DNA from: Io17-Chloro-G2 sp963663135
Lineage (GTDB): Bacteria > Chloroflexota > Dehalococcoidia > Lucifugimonadales > UBA3495
Reading direction: 5' to 3'
Assembly: GCA_963663135.2 (NCBI GenBank)
Contig: CAXXRM010000005.1
Coordinates: forward strand, 1,426,001 to 1,490,000
DNA length: 64,000 nt
The notes under the pieces were generated by a model. The model worked only from the letters and a program-made list of their open reading frames with translations. It had not been told where the DNA came from and searched no databases. The position numbers and the translations under genes were made by a program. Positions 34,876 through 43,119 of this stretch are shown here, piece by piece; the first letter of the stretch is position 1, and the number at the start of each line of letters is the position of its first letter.

Positions 34876-35856
34876 TTGAGTCTCGGACTTTGCGTCCTGG
34901 GTTGCGGCTCTTTTGCCTGGGTCTTCGCGGAGACCGTAGCCAGCCTGCGCGGCGAAATCGACCTTTACTTCGCCAGCCGGGACCTGGCCCGGGCCCGGGA
35001 TTACGCCGCGCAGTTCAACGGCTTGGACGCCTTTGGCAGCTACGCCTCCGCCGCCGCCGACCCACGGGTGGAAGCCCTATACATCTGTACGCCCCACCAT
35101 TTGCACCTGGAGCATGTCGCGCTGGCCGCCCGCTGGGGCAAGCACGTCCTGGTGGAAAAGCCCATCGCGGGGAACCTGGCCGACGCGAGGCAAATTGTGG
35201 ACCAGGCCGGGTCCGCCGGGATCAATCTGATGGTGGCGGAGAACTACCGGTTCCTAAGCTCGGTGCAGAAAGCCAAAGAATTGGTGGACCAAGGGCGAGT
35301 GGGACAGGTCAGGCTGGTCCAGCTACAGGAGCAACATCCGTTTCAGCCCTCCGGATGGCGCAACCAGGCCGGTCTGAACGGCGGCGGGGTCCTGATTGAT
35401 GGGGGAATCCACAAGGCCAGCGTGCTGGCGTACCTGTCGGGGCGGCCCAACCGGGTCTACGCCCAAAGGTTGCTGCCAGGCCAACCGGGGTTGGAGGCGG
35501 AGGACGGCATCGTCGTAATGACCCGGACTAAGGATGACGTGACGGGAGTAATCAACCACTCTTGGAGCATCGCTCCAACAACGCCCCGTCCCTGGGTCTC
35601 GATCCTCGGCACCAAGAGCACCCTGTATTTCGAGTTGGGCCGCCCCTGGTTGAAGATTCTCGATGGGACCTCCGAAGAGTTGTTGGATCTGCCTGACGAG
35701 GTCCGGGGGTTCGCGCCCATGGTGAGGGAGTTCCGCCAAAGCATCATCGAAGGCCAAGAACCCGCCATGAGCGGAGCGGAAGGCATAGCCGACCTAACCC
35801 TGGTGCTCAAGGCGTATGAATCCATGGAGCTAGGCAGGCCCGTGTCCGTTGACTGA
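34876..35856 (+). CDS. Gfo/Idh/MocA family NAD(P)-dependent oxidoreductase
   Basis: A 326-residue dehydrogenase. The Rossmann motif GCGSF lies near residue 9. YICTPHHLHLEH and VEKPIAG (with the EKP lysine near residue 96) are family hallmarks, and DGGIHKASVLAYLSG in the second domain provides the DxGxH-type active-site histidine. It probably oxidises or reduces a sugar, inositol or related polyol; the sequence does not say which. TTG is the only suitable start, preceded by AGGAAAG. It follows the MetE-core gene on the same strand. Confidence 0.9.
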   Translation: MSLGLCVLGCGSFAWVFAETVASLRGEIDLYFASRDLARARDYAAQFNGLDAFGSYASAAADPRVEALYICTPHHLHLEHVALAARWGKHVLVEKPIAGNLADARQIVDQAGSAGINLMVAENYRFLSSVQKAKELVDQGRVGQVRLVQLQEQHPFQPSGWRNQAGLNGGGVLIDGGIHKASVLAYLSGRPNRVYAQRLLPGQPGLEAEDGIVVMTRTKDDVTGVINHSWSIAPTTPRPWVSILGTKSTLYFELGRPWLKILDGTSEELLDLPDEVRGFAPMVREFRQSIIEGQEPAMSGAEGIADLTLVLKAYESMELGRPVSVD

Positions 35857-36248
35857 CAACGGTTTCGTTCAGGCGTGGCAAACCAATCGGATTCACCGTC
35901 GTGCGGGCGGTGGTTGGAAGAGTATCTCCTCCCTTTACCGTTGGACGATGCCGACGGAAGCGAAGGCAGCGCCTGTTCCCGCCGCCCGACTCTGCGGCCG
36001 CCCTTTAGACATAGCAACGGCGCTTCCCGCCGCAGGGGATCCTTGCGCAACCTGAGGTGATGTAATCAGGTTTCGCGAATCCTCCGATTTTATGATGCGG
36101 TAGCCCCGAGGTCCTTTACCTCCCGGTCGAAAATACCCAAATCCGGCAGAAAATCATCGGGCATAAAGTTGATTTGGAATGGTATTCTTGGCCTCTCAAA
36201 GGTCGTGGCCCGGTTGCATTCCCAACATGAGGAGGTCTTGAACAGAAT
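35857..36248. other. Intergenic gap
   Basis: About 390 bp with no supportable gene. A GGAGGT at 36231-36236 serves the following small gene. Confidence 0.45.
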
Positions 36249-36623
36249 ATGGTTCGCACTATTATTTTTTCTCTCTGGCTGCCAATCCTCGTACTGGCTG
36301 CCGCGTTCGTCAGATTCGGGTTTGAAGCGGCGGCAGACGGTCCCGGCCTGGTTGGCATTCTGATGCTGTTTGCGTTGACCTGGCCTGCGGCGATTCCATT
36401 GACCTTGGCGGTCCGGCTGATAAACCGGCGCGCGCCTGTCCTGTCTTATGTTTGCGCCCTGGTATTGGGACTTGGATCAGCTTACATGGCAACGGTGGGC
36501 GGACTCTTGGGGCCGGTCGGCGTCGTCTTTTACACGGTCGTCGCCTCACTGCCGGCCTGGATAGTCTTGGGGATTCTGGTCATATTCGGACTAAGCGCGA
36601 AGCGGCAGCACTCCCGAGCTTAA
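36249..36623 (+). CDS. Small membrane protein
   Basis: A 124-residue protein with about four hydrophobic segments (near 3-22, 33-55, 65-85 and 92-118) and short charged turns (RLINRR) between them. No family is recognised. GGAGGT lies 12 nt upstream of the ATG, a rather long spacing. A perfect terminator hairpin sits 170 bp downstream. Confidence 0.6.
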   Translation: MVRTIIFSLWLPILVLAAAFVRFGFEAAADGPGLVGILMLFALTWPAAIPLTLAVRLINRRAPVLSYVCALVLGLGSAYMATVGGLLGPVGVVFYTVVASLPAWIVLGILVIFGLSAKRQHSRA

Positions 36624-36793
36624 AAGCCACCTGAATACCAACGCCGCGGCGTTCGTTCTGACGCAACACTTTGAGAGCGGGATGGTTGCCTGGTGGTACG
36701 GGGCAGGTCCCGGCAACTCTCAACGTAGGGCGGGACTAGAACCTAGGGGCAACCGCAGAACGGCCGAATAGGAATTCCTGGGGTGGATGAATA

Positions 36794-36827
36794 GGCCCGC
36801 CCTTCTAAGGGGCGGGCCGTTTGTGTT
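36794..36827 (+). terminator. Rho-independent terminator
   Basis: A perfect 9-bp stem (36794-36802 with 36110+700, that is 36810-36818), 7-nt loop, followed by GTTTGTGTT on the plus strand. It probably ends the transcript of the small membrane protein gene. Confidence 0.7.
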
Positions 36828-37053
36828 ACTGAGGGGGCTGAACAACAACCTGAGTATAGCCCGGAGGTCTCGCCGCCAGTGCTCGTCGACGTCATGGTTG
36901 TCCGGAGTGGCGGCGCAGGAACCGACCGTGGCGTCCAAGTTGGTGAGGCCGTTCTATCAGCGAGACGGCAACCCTGCGCAGCGGAGCGGGGCCAGAACTA
37001 TGCAGGCGGAGTCGGGGCCGGTGAGCGTGCCCCTTCCCGAACGGCGTTGGTGC

Positions 37054-37839
37054 TTAAGACAGGCTTCCCAAGAAGTCCATCGCAACGCTCAGAAATTCCT
37101 GCGGTTGCTCGTTATGGGGCGAATGGCCACACTCTTCAATCACGTGGAGCTTGGAGCCTTTCAACGCCTGTTGGTACAGCTCACCGCACTCCACGGGCGC
37201 TATCCGGTCCTGGCGGCCCCACACAATCAGCGAGGGCACGTCGATCAGCTCAAGATAGCGGGGGAGTTTGGGATTGTGCATGTAGGGAGTCCAGCACAGC
37301 CGGGAAGCCATCTCGCGGTTGTTCCACTGGACCAACTGCTCCTCGGCGGTCAGTTCAACCGCAGGAGGAGCCTTGCTGGGGTCGTGGTAAATGAGGTCTT
37401 GAGTCGCCTCCTGGCCCACCAGGAGCAGTTCCGCTATCTCTCCCTGTTTGGGCCGGATACCCACGGCATCGACCAAGACCTGCCCTTGCACTGCCGACGG
37501 ACACATCGCCGCGATCTCGGCGGCGAGCCAACCGCCCATGGAGAAACCCATGAGCCGTACCTGTTGGTAACCCAGCGTCCGGAAAAACGCCAGATAAAAA
37601 TGGGCCATGTCGTTCATGGTGGTTAACCACGGGGGTTGTTCCGACTGGTCATAGCCCGGATGGGAGGGCACGTATACGGTGTAGCTCTCCGAAAGGGCCT
37701 GATGGAACGGCATCCAACCGCGGTTGCCGCCGGCTCCGTGCAACGCGAACAGCGGGGGACCGCTGCCGCCCTTGAACACCTGGACCTTGGAGCCGCCCAC
37801 CTCCACCGATTCTTCGCGCCAACTAGTTGTCGTAGTCAT
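37054..37839 (-). CDS. Alpha/beta hydrolase
   Basis: A 261-residue serine hydrolase. HGAGGNRG at 34-41 forms the oxyanion hole. The nucleophile S100 is in GFSMGG, the acid is D211 (WGRQDRI) and the base H239 (ECGHSPH). The family covers C-C bond hydrolases of meta-cleavage pathways, esterases and lactonases, so the substrate cannot be fixed. It is transcribed in the same direction as the upstream LLM monooxygenase gene (100 bp gap) in what looks like a two-gene catabolic unit. Confidence 0.9.
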   Translation of the reverse strand: MTTTTSWREESVEVGGSKVQVFKGGSGPPLFALHGAGGNRGWMPFHQALSESYTVYVPSHPGYDQSEQPPWLTTMNDMAHFYLAFFRTLGYQQVRLMGFSMGGWLAAEIAAMCPSAVQGQVLVDAVGIRPKQGEIAELLLVGQEATQDLIYHDPSKAPPAVELTAEEQLVQWNNREMASRLCWTPYMHNPKLPRYLELIDVPSLIVWGRQDRIAPVECGELYQQALKGSKLHVIEECGHSPHNEQPQEFLSVAMDFLGSLS

Positions 37840-37940
37840 CGTTGGGGTCGCACGCTCCTTCCGATTAAATCGCTCACTGTATTGCCCATCCCACCGGCCA
37901 TTTGCATGGTGGCGCCGGCACCGGCGCCGTTATTTCGCTG

Positions 37941-39101
37941 CTACTCCTCCGGGCGGAGTTTGATCTCGCGAAGGGCCGGGATAACCTCTTTGCCCAGGAG
38001 TTCTATAGACCGCATCGTGTCGGAATGCTCCATGGGGCCCTCGTTCCCGTAGATAAAGAGGAACCCCGGATTCAGGCCCTCAACCAGCTTGCCCAGTTTG
38101 TTGGTGACGGTTTCCGGGCTGCCAGCAATGATATTGTCAATGTCCAGCAACTCTTCATAGGTCATTTTTTCGGTGGAACCGAGACCTCTCCGCCTGGCCC
38201 GCAAGGCCGCTGCCTCCCGTGACTGATAGCCGGGCGGGTCGTTTTCCTCCCGGGGGCCCTTCATGCGGTGGTCGTGGGTCCACATGTAGTGGCGGCCTAT
38301 CTCCTGCGCCTTCTCGTCGGTATCAGCCACTAGCGCCCTTACCACGTAGCCGAAATGCTCCGGGCCCGGGGTGTAGCCAACTTCCGCAGCCGTATCACGG
38401 TAGACCTTCTTCATCTCCATGGTGGTCTCGTGCAACGATCCGAGGTTCATGTAGGGATACTGGTGCCTCGCCGCCCATTCCACGCTCTCCACGCTGGAGG
38501 TGCCGGGGATCCAGATCGGAGGATGGGGCTGCTGGTAGGGCAGCACCCACGGATTCACCACCCGGTGATGGAAGAAATTGCCCTCGTAGCGGAAAGGGCC
38601 GGGCTGGGTCCAGCACCGGATAATCAGGTCGTGGGCTTCCTCAAAGCGGGCCCGGTTCTCGGTGGGGTCGATACCGCCCGTGATGCTCTCCGGGGCCGTT
38701 CCTCGAATAAATCCCGAAACCAGCCGCCCGCCGGACACGCAGTCCAGCATGGCGATTTCTTCAGACATCCGCACCGGGTCATTTACCGCTATGAGGTTGC
38801 CCAGCAGGATAACCTTGGCTTTCTTGGTAAGTTTGATCGCCATTGCGGCGTCTATGTTCACCGAAGGCTTCATACACCAGTATGAAGTGTGGTGCTCATT
38901 GGTTTGAACGCCGTCAAAGCCCACCTCATCAGCGTAGGCATACTGGTCGTGGTACTGGTTGTACAGTACGTGGGCCTTCTTTGGGTCGAAAAAGGTGTTG
39001 GGAAACCCCAAACGCCCCGAATCGTACGGCATCAGGTCGTTGTCGGTGATGTGGCCGTAGGCCTGTTCGGAAAACCAGGAAACTTCTATCGTGTCTTTCA
39101 T
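37941..39101 (-). CDS. LLM-class flavin-dependent oxidoreductase
   Basis: A 386-residue bacterial-luciferase-like (LLM) monooxygenase using FMN or F420. GFDGVQTNEHHTSYW near residue 61 matches the cofactor-edge histidine region. LDCVSGGRLVSGFIRG is the typical barrel strand/loop, and PIWIPGTSS binds the flavin phosphate. Length and sequence resemble the long-chain alkane or nitrilotriacetate monooxygenase-like set expanded in marine Chloroflexota. CAGGAGGGCG precedes the ATG, and a near-consensus promoter lies at 39225-39254. Likely co-transcribed with the alpha/beta hydrolase. Confidence 0.92.
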   Translation of the reverse strand: MKDTIEVSWFSEQAYGHITDNDLMPYDSGRLGFPNTFFDPKKAHVLYNQYHDQYAYADEVGFDGVQTNEHHTSYWCMKPSVNIDAAMAIKLTKKAKVILLGNLIAVNDPVRMSEEIAMLDCVSGGRLVSGFIRGTAPESITGGIDPTENRARFEEAHDLIIRCWTQPGPFRYEGNFFHHRVVNPWVLPYQQPHPPIWIPGTSSVESVEWAARHQYPYMNLGSLHETTMEMKKVYRDTAAEVGYTPGPEHFGYVVRALVADTDEKAQEIGRHYMWTHDHRMKGPREENDPPGYQSREAAALRARRRGLGSTEKMTYEELLDIDNIIAGSPETVTNKLGKLVEGLNPGFLFIYGNEGPMEHSDTMRSIELLGKEVIPALREIKLRPEE

Positions 39102-39224
39102 AGCGCCCTCCTGCGACCTGTTTCGACCGTCGGTGTCCTATTAATGTTGCGTTGGCATCGGAGAAATGAGTTGCAACGGTCAACCGCGCCCAATGCGGAT
39201 CGGTTTCATTAGTAAGACGTTGGG

Positions 39225-39254
39225 ACTATATTACGCCCCAAGGAACGCTGTCAA
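39225..39254 (-). promoter_or_regulatory. Sigma70-type promoter for the LLM gene
   Basis: On the minus strand a perfect TTGACA (39249-39254) and TATAGT (39225-39230) with an 18-bp spacer, about 124 bp upstream of the ATG at 39101. Confidence 0.65.
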
Positions 39255-39398
39255 CCGATTGTCAGCAGGGGACGATTGGTGTGGATGACCCAACTTGAAA
39301 CAGCATCGGAGACTGTCACGGGTGTGTTTGGCGCACTCCCAGGAACAACCGTAGGTATAGCAGAGCCGCTCAAGGATGGCCAGAGTACCCTAAGGAAT

Positions 39399-39416
39399 AA
39401 CCCCGGCGTCGGGGTT
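39399..39416 (-). terminator. Hairpin after the tRNA cluster
   Basis: A 7-bp stem AACCCCG/CGGGGTT with a 4-nt loop lies 7 bp beyond the CCA end of tRNA-Trp. It is a likely 3' boundary for the three-tRNA transcript, though the U-run is short. Confidence 0.5.
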
Positions 39417-39422
39417 TTGAAT

Positions 39423-39500
39423 TGGCAGGAGCGGCAGGATTCGAACCCGCGACCACTGGTTTTGGAGACCAGCGCTCTGGCCAGACTGAGCTACGCTCCT
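39423..39500 (-). tRNA. tRNA-Trp (CCA)
   Basis: Complete cloverleaf with encoded CCA. Acceptor AGGAGCG/CGCTCCT, anticodon stem CTGGT/ACCAG with loop CTCCAAA (anticodon CCA), T arm GCGGG-TTCGAAT-CCTGC, discriminator G as expected for Trp. Confidence 0.96.
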
Positions 39501-39503
39501 GCG

Positions 39504-39579
39504 TGGTACCCCTGGAGGGACTCGAACCCCCGACGCGCGACTTAGGACGCCGCCGCTCTATCCTCTGAGCTACAGGGGC
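39504..39579 (-). tRNA. tRNA-Arg (CCT)
   Basis: 76 nt with encoded CCA. Acceptor GCCCCTG/CAGGGGT, anticodon stem GCGGC/GTCGC with loop GTCCTAA (anticodon CCT, reads AGG), T arm GGGGG-TTCGAGT-CCCTC. Three nucleotides separate it from tRNA-Trp. Confidence 0.95.
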
Positions 39580-39582
39580 AGA

Positions 39583-39658
39583 TGGTGGAGATAGGGGGAC
39601 TTGAACCCCCAACCTCGGCATTGCGAACGCCGCGCTCTCCCAGTTGAGCTATATCCCC
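39583..39658 (-). tRNA. tRNA-Ala (CGC)
   Basis: 76 nt with encoded CCA. Acceptor GGGGATA/TATCTCC, including a G-T pair at position 3-70, the classic alanine identity element. Anticodon stem CGGCG/TGCCG with loop TTCGCAA (anticodon CGC, reads GCG). First gene of the Ala-Arg-Trp cluster. Confidence 0.96.
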
Positions 39659-40005
39659 CAATACCCCCTTTCGGGAGCCAAGTTCCAAGATTTCCCCAAC
39701 AATTTTTCCGTACCCGGGCTGTCGGCACGCAACAATCCCAAGGGGAATTAACCCTGATACTACCAGAAATCGTAAGGCTATGCCTCATCGGATGTCAAGT
39801 CGCCAACGTCCCGGCGAAACGTCGGTTTGATTGCCCCAAGGGTGGCTGCTCCAAGGCGAGGCTTCCAAGCTTTGACGCTTGTGTCAATTTCCTCTGGCAG
39901 TCGCCCTTGCGCCGGCTTTGGTTTGACGGGTATTGGCCCTACTGCTAGAGTGGATTTTCGGCGCAGGTAGCCCCCAAGCGGACCGGCCAATGAGGAGATC
40001 CCACA
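39659..40005. other. Divergent intergenic region (tRNA cluster / DUF1501 gene)
   Basis: 347 bp. It holds the promoter at 39923-39951 for the plus-strand gene; the tRNA promoter must also lie here but I cannot identify it with confidence. Confidence 0.5.
39923..39951 (+). promoter_or_regulatory. Promoter of the DUF1501 gene
   Basis: TTGACG (39923-39928), 17-bp spacer, TAGAGT (39946-39951) preceded by TGC, an extended -10. It lies 55 bp upstream of the ATG. Confidence 0.65.
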
Positions 40006-41133
40006 ATGGCTAAAACCGACCGGCAAAACATTCTGGTGGTGGTCCAACTGACCGGCGCCAACGACTTCATGAACACCGTTGTTCCCTACGCCAACCCTTT
40101 GTATCAGGACAACCGCCCAACGGTGGGCATCCCCGCCGAGCAGGTGTTGCCCATAGACCGGGAGTTTGGCTTCTGTCCCTCTTTCGCGCCGATTAAAGAG
40201 CTATACGACCGAGGAACGGTTGCCGTCCTCAACGGCGTTGGCTATCCCAACCCCAACCGGTCACACTTCCGGTCGATGGACATTTGGCACACCTGCGAGC
40301 CCGAAAAAATCGTCTCTGAGGGTTGGCTGGGCAAAGCTATCCGAGACCTGGACCCCTTGGGTGAAAACGTGGTTACCGGGGTGAATATCGGGCGGGGCCT
40401 TCCCCGGGCCATGGCCATGCCGGGCGTTCCGGTGGCCTCGGTGGGCGACCTGGATTCCTACGGAGTTCTGAATGGATTCGCCGGCCACCGGCGACAGCTA
40501 GAAGCCCTGGACACCTTTGCCAGAATGTATGCCCCGGCAGTGGGCACCGGCGCCGTGATGGACTACCTTGGGCGGACCGGGCGCGACGCCCTAATGAGCG
40601 CCGACCTGCTGCAACACGCGCCGGCGCAGTACACGTCCGGCGTAGAATATGCGGATACGCCGATTGCACGGAATTTGCAGGCCGTGGCCAAGTTGATTAT
40701 GGCCGACCTGGGAACCCGGGTTTTCTATACCCAGCATGCCGGGTACGACACCCACGCGAATCAGGCCGTAACACAACCCCAACTGCTCGAAGATTTATCC
40801 CACGGGTTGTCAGACTTTTTTGAGGACCTGCAAGAGCATCAACGCTCCGACGATGTGCTGGTATACATCTTCACCGAGTTCGGCCGCAGGGTTAAAGACA
40901 ATGGAGCCGGGACCGACCACGGGTCGGGAGGCGGTGGGTTTGTCATCGGCGACTCCGTCAAAGGCGGAATGTACGGGGAATATCCTTCGTTGAAAGAGAA
41001 AGACTTGTTGGAGGGCGACCTTCATTTCAGCCAGGACTTTCGCGGAGTTTATTCCACAATTCTGGACAAGTGGTTGGGTCTGGACCCGACGCCGATCGTG
41101 GGCGGCCACTTTGAACAACCGGCATTCCTTTAA
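40006..41133 (+). CDS. DUF1501 family protein
   Basis: A 375-residue protein of the DUF1501 family, related to the alkaline phosphatase/sulfatase superfamily. Markers include QLTGANDFMNTVVPY at the N-terminus, NPNRSHFRSMDIW, GYDTHANQ and TEFGRRVKDNGAGTDHGSGG, which holds the conserved D-H pair. Many family members have a Tat signal; here the chain begins MAKTDRQ without one, so it may be cytoplasmic or exported with a partner. The gene is usually beside a DUF1800 gene, but none is present here. GAGGAG supports the ATG. An LLM gene follows after 28 bp. Confidence 0.9.
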   Translation: MAKTDRQNILVVVQLTGANDFMNTVVPYANPLYQDNRPTVGIPAEQVLPIDREFGFCPSFAPIKELYDRGTVAVLNGVGYPNPNRSHFRSMDIWHTCEPEKIVSEGWLGKAIRDLDPLGENVVTGVNIGRGLPRAMAMPGVPVASVGDLDSYGVLNGFAGHRRQLEALDTFARMYAPAVGTGAVMDYLGRTGRDALMSADLLQHAPAQYTSGVEYADTPIARNLQAVAKLIMADLGTRVFYTQHAGYDTHANQAVTQPQLLEDLSHGLSDFFEDLQEHQRSDDVLVYIFTEFGRRVKDNGAGTDHGSGGGGFVIGDSVKGGMYGEYPSLKEKDLLEGDLHFSQDFRGVYSTILDKWLGLDPTPIVGGHFEQPAFL

Positions 41134-41161
41134 CAAACATGCCTGAGCCTTCGAGGTCTCC

Positions 41162-42022
41162 ATGAAAGTAGCACTCGCCCTTCCCGCGGGTCTTCCCGGC
41201 GTTTCCGGTCCTTTATTGCTGGACTGGGCTCAAAGGACCGAAGCCGGCCCTTTTTCCAGCATTGCCGCCATCGACCGCCTGGTTTACCCGAACTGGGAAC
41301 CCCTTGTGGCCCTGTCGGCAGCAGCGGTGGTCACCCAAAGAGTGCGCCTGATGACTTCCCTGGTCATTGCGCCTCTGAGGGACACGGCTCTATTGGCGAA
41401 GCAGGCCGCCACTCTGGACGTATTGTCCGGCGGTCGGATGTCCCTGGGCTTGGGAGTTGGCCGCCGGGGAGACGACTTTGCGGCCGCCGGCAAGCCGATG
41501 CCAAACCGGGGGCGTTGGTTCGAAGAGCAACTGGCCTCGATGCGACAAATCTGGTCGGGGCTAATTCCGGAGGAAGGTTCGGGTCCCGTTGGCCCGGAGC
41601 CGGTCCAACCGGGGGGGCCGGAGATTTTGATCGGCGGCTCGGCACCCGCGGCAGTCAGGCGGGCCGGCCGGCTGGCAGACGGTTACCTGGGGTCGGGCGA
41701 CCCAGCCACCGCCGCCAAGCAGTTTGAGGTGGTGACAGAGGAGTGGCGCAAACGGGATAGACCCGGCAGTCCCCGGCTGCTGGCCACCAGCGGGATTGCC
41801 CTGGGACCCGGCGCGGACCGCGGGGCCGACCAGGTACGCCATTACAATGCCATTTACGGAGCGGAAGTTGCCGAAAGGGCGGTTCAAGGGTTGATTACTA
41901 CCGAGGAATCGCTGATGGACCTGCTAAAGCGATTCCAAGACATCGGCTTGGACGAGTTGGTCTTCGTCCCTCGGGTGCCAGACCTCGACCTGGTTGACCG
42001 GATAGCACAAGTTGTGGGCTGA
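41162..42022 (+). CDS. LLM-class oxidoreductase (F420-type)
   Basis: A 286-residue luciferase-like flavin oxidoreductase, shorter than the enzyme at 37.9 kb and closer to the F420-dependent group. TLDVLSGGRMSLGLGVGRRGDDF is the flavin-binding strand and PEILIGGSAPAAVRRAGRLADGYLG the phosphate-binding region. Substrate unknown. It probably shares a transcript with the DUF1501 gene. A repeat pair lies just beyond its stop. Confidence 0.9.
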   Translation: MKVALALPAGLPGVSGPLLLDWAQRTEAGPFSSIAAIDRLVYPNWEPLVALSAAAVVTQRVRLMTSLVIAPLRDTALLAKQAATLDVLSGGRMSLGLGVGRRGDDFAAAGKPMPNRGRWFEEQLASMRQIWSGLIPEEGSGPVGPEPVQPGGPEILIGGSAPAAVRRAGRLADGYLGSGDPATAAKQFEVVTEEWRKRDRPGSPRLLATSGIALGPGADRGADQVRHYNAIYGAEVAERAVQGLITTEESLMDLLKRFQDIGLDELVFVPRVPDLDLVDRIAQVVG

Positions 42023-42057
42023 GGGCTCGGCCGCACCGCATTCCCAGATTGACCAGC

Positions 42058-42099
42058 GCTGATCCCGGGACCTTGATCCGGCTCGGACGGCGCCAGTCA
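42058..42099 (+). repeat. 42-bp direct repeat, copy 1
   Basis: Matches copy 2 at 42127-42168 at 38 of 42 positions. It begins with GCTGATCCCGGGACC, and copies start 69 bp apart in the convergent gap between the LLM gene and radC. Confidence 0.85.
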
Positions 42100-42126
42100 C
42101 AGCACCACAATCTTCTATTGGCTAGA

Positions 42127-42168
42127 GCTGATCCCGGGACCCTGCTCCGGCTCGGATGTCGCCAGTCA
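42127..42168 (+). repeat. 42-bp direct repeat, copy 2
   Basis: Second copy, 38 of 42 identical to 42058-42099. Its last three bases are the (complementary) stop codon of radC, so the element ends exactly at the gene edge. Confidence 0.85.
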
Positions 42169-42870
42169 ATTGAAGCCCAGCCCCTTGGCGTTTAAGCTAA
42201 CCCACTTGCCGCCGCCGATTACCAGGTGGTCCAGCACTTCTATGCCGAGCAACTTGCCGGCCGATACCAGGTCCCGGGTGACTGCCACGTCCGGTTCACT
42301 GGGAGTGGGATCCCCGGAAGGGTGGTTATGCACTAGAATCAGCGCCGGAGCGTTTTCCCTTATTGCGGGCCGGAAAACCTCGGAAGCGCGCACCACCGAA
42401 CTGTTCACGTTGCCAACGTAGATTTCATGGATTCCCAAAACGTGGTGCTTGGTGTTGAGCAGCATCACTCTAAGGTGTTCCTGGTCCATCGGAGACATTT
42501 CCGCCATTACCAGGTTGGCCGCATTCTCCGGCGCGCTAATGATTACCCGGTCTTCCGGTACCAGCGCCACGGCGCGCCGTCCCAATTCCAGGGCCGCCAG
42601 AAGTTGGCAGACCTTGGCTTCACTTAAGCCCTTTTCCCGGCATAGCTCCGAAAACGTAGCTTTCATCAGGCCGGCCAGTCCGTCAAACTGGGCCAACAAC
42701 CGGGAGGAAAGGGCCAGCACATTCTCGCCCTTCATGCCGGTCCGCAGCAGAATGGCGATAAGCTCGGTGTTGTTCAGGTGGCTGGGACCGTAAGCCCGCA
42801 TCCGCTCCCTGGGACGCTCCCCTTGGGGCATTTCTCGAATGGTGGGTTGATACGCGGAAACGTCAACCAT
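42166..42870 (-). CDS. radC: RadC family JAB domain protein
   Basis: A 234-residue RadC/MPN domain protein. The N-terminal part has RPRERMRAYGPSHLNNTELIAILLRTG and a helix-hairpin-helix-like region. The JAMM-type metal site HNHPSGDPTPSEPD is intact, with the upstream Glu in GIHEIYVGN. Despite its name, the family's role in DNA repair is unproven; some members act during transformation-linked recombination. A TATAAT box on the minus strand at 42935-42940 may be its promoter. Confidence 0.93.
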   Translation of the reverse strand: MVDVSAYQPTIREMPQGERPRERMRAYGPSHLNNTELIAILLRTGMKGENVLALSSRLLAQFDGLAGLMKATFSELCREKGLSEAKVCQLLAALELGRRAVALVPEDRVIISAPENAANLVMAEMSPMDQEHLRVMLLNTKHHVLGIHEIYVGNVNSSVVRASEVFRPAIRENAPALILVHNHPSGDPTPSEPDVAVTRDLVSAGKLLGIEVLDHLVIGGGKWVSLNAKGLGFN

Positions 42871-42934
42871 CTCAGCAACCAGCGGCTCCCGTCTGGATTA
42901 ACCCGTATATGTAGCAGGGCTGGGAGCGTCCCGG

Positions 42935-42940
42935 ATTATA
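42935..42940 (-). promoter_or_regulatory. Putative -10 box of radC
   Basis: A perfect TATAAT on the minus strand, 65 bp upstream of the radC ATG. No convincing -35 is present. Confidence 0.4.
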
Positions 42941-43022
42941 CGGGAATGGATCCCAAATGACCCGGCCCAAATGTCATTCAAGTCCAACTGACCGGAAAGT
43001 TTTCAGCCCGGTTGCCAGTCAG

Positions 43023-43031
43023 TGCTAGAAT
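43023..43031 (+). promoter_or_regulatory. Extended -10 element before the amidohydrolase
   Basis: TGC followed by TAGAAT, about 90 bp upstream of the ATG at 43120. Similar TGnTANAAT elements precede several other genes here. Confidence 0.45.
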
Positions 43032-43119
43032 AAGCTGGCTGGGCCATGGGCCAAGCGTGATTTAGTCAACGCTCCCGCCGCCGGACTCCCTTCTCTCCCA
43101 TTCAAGGAAAGGAGCAATT

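Noticed and set aside
36169..36363. Short frame with a lipobox-like SGC that shares the ribosome binding site of the small membrane protein
   Set aside because: It stops after about 40 residues beyond the hydrophobic part and lacks mature protein sequence; the 124-residue frame is more plausible.
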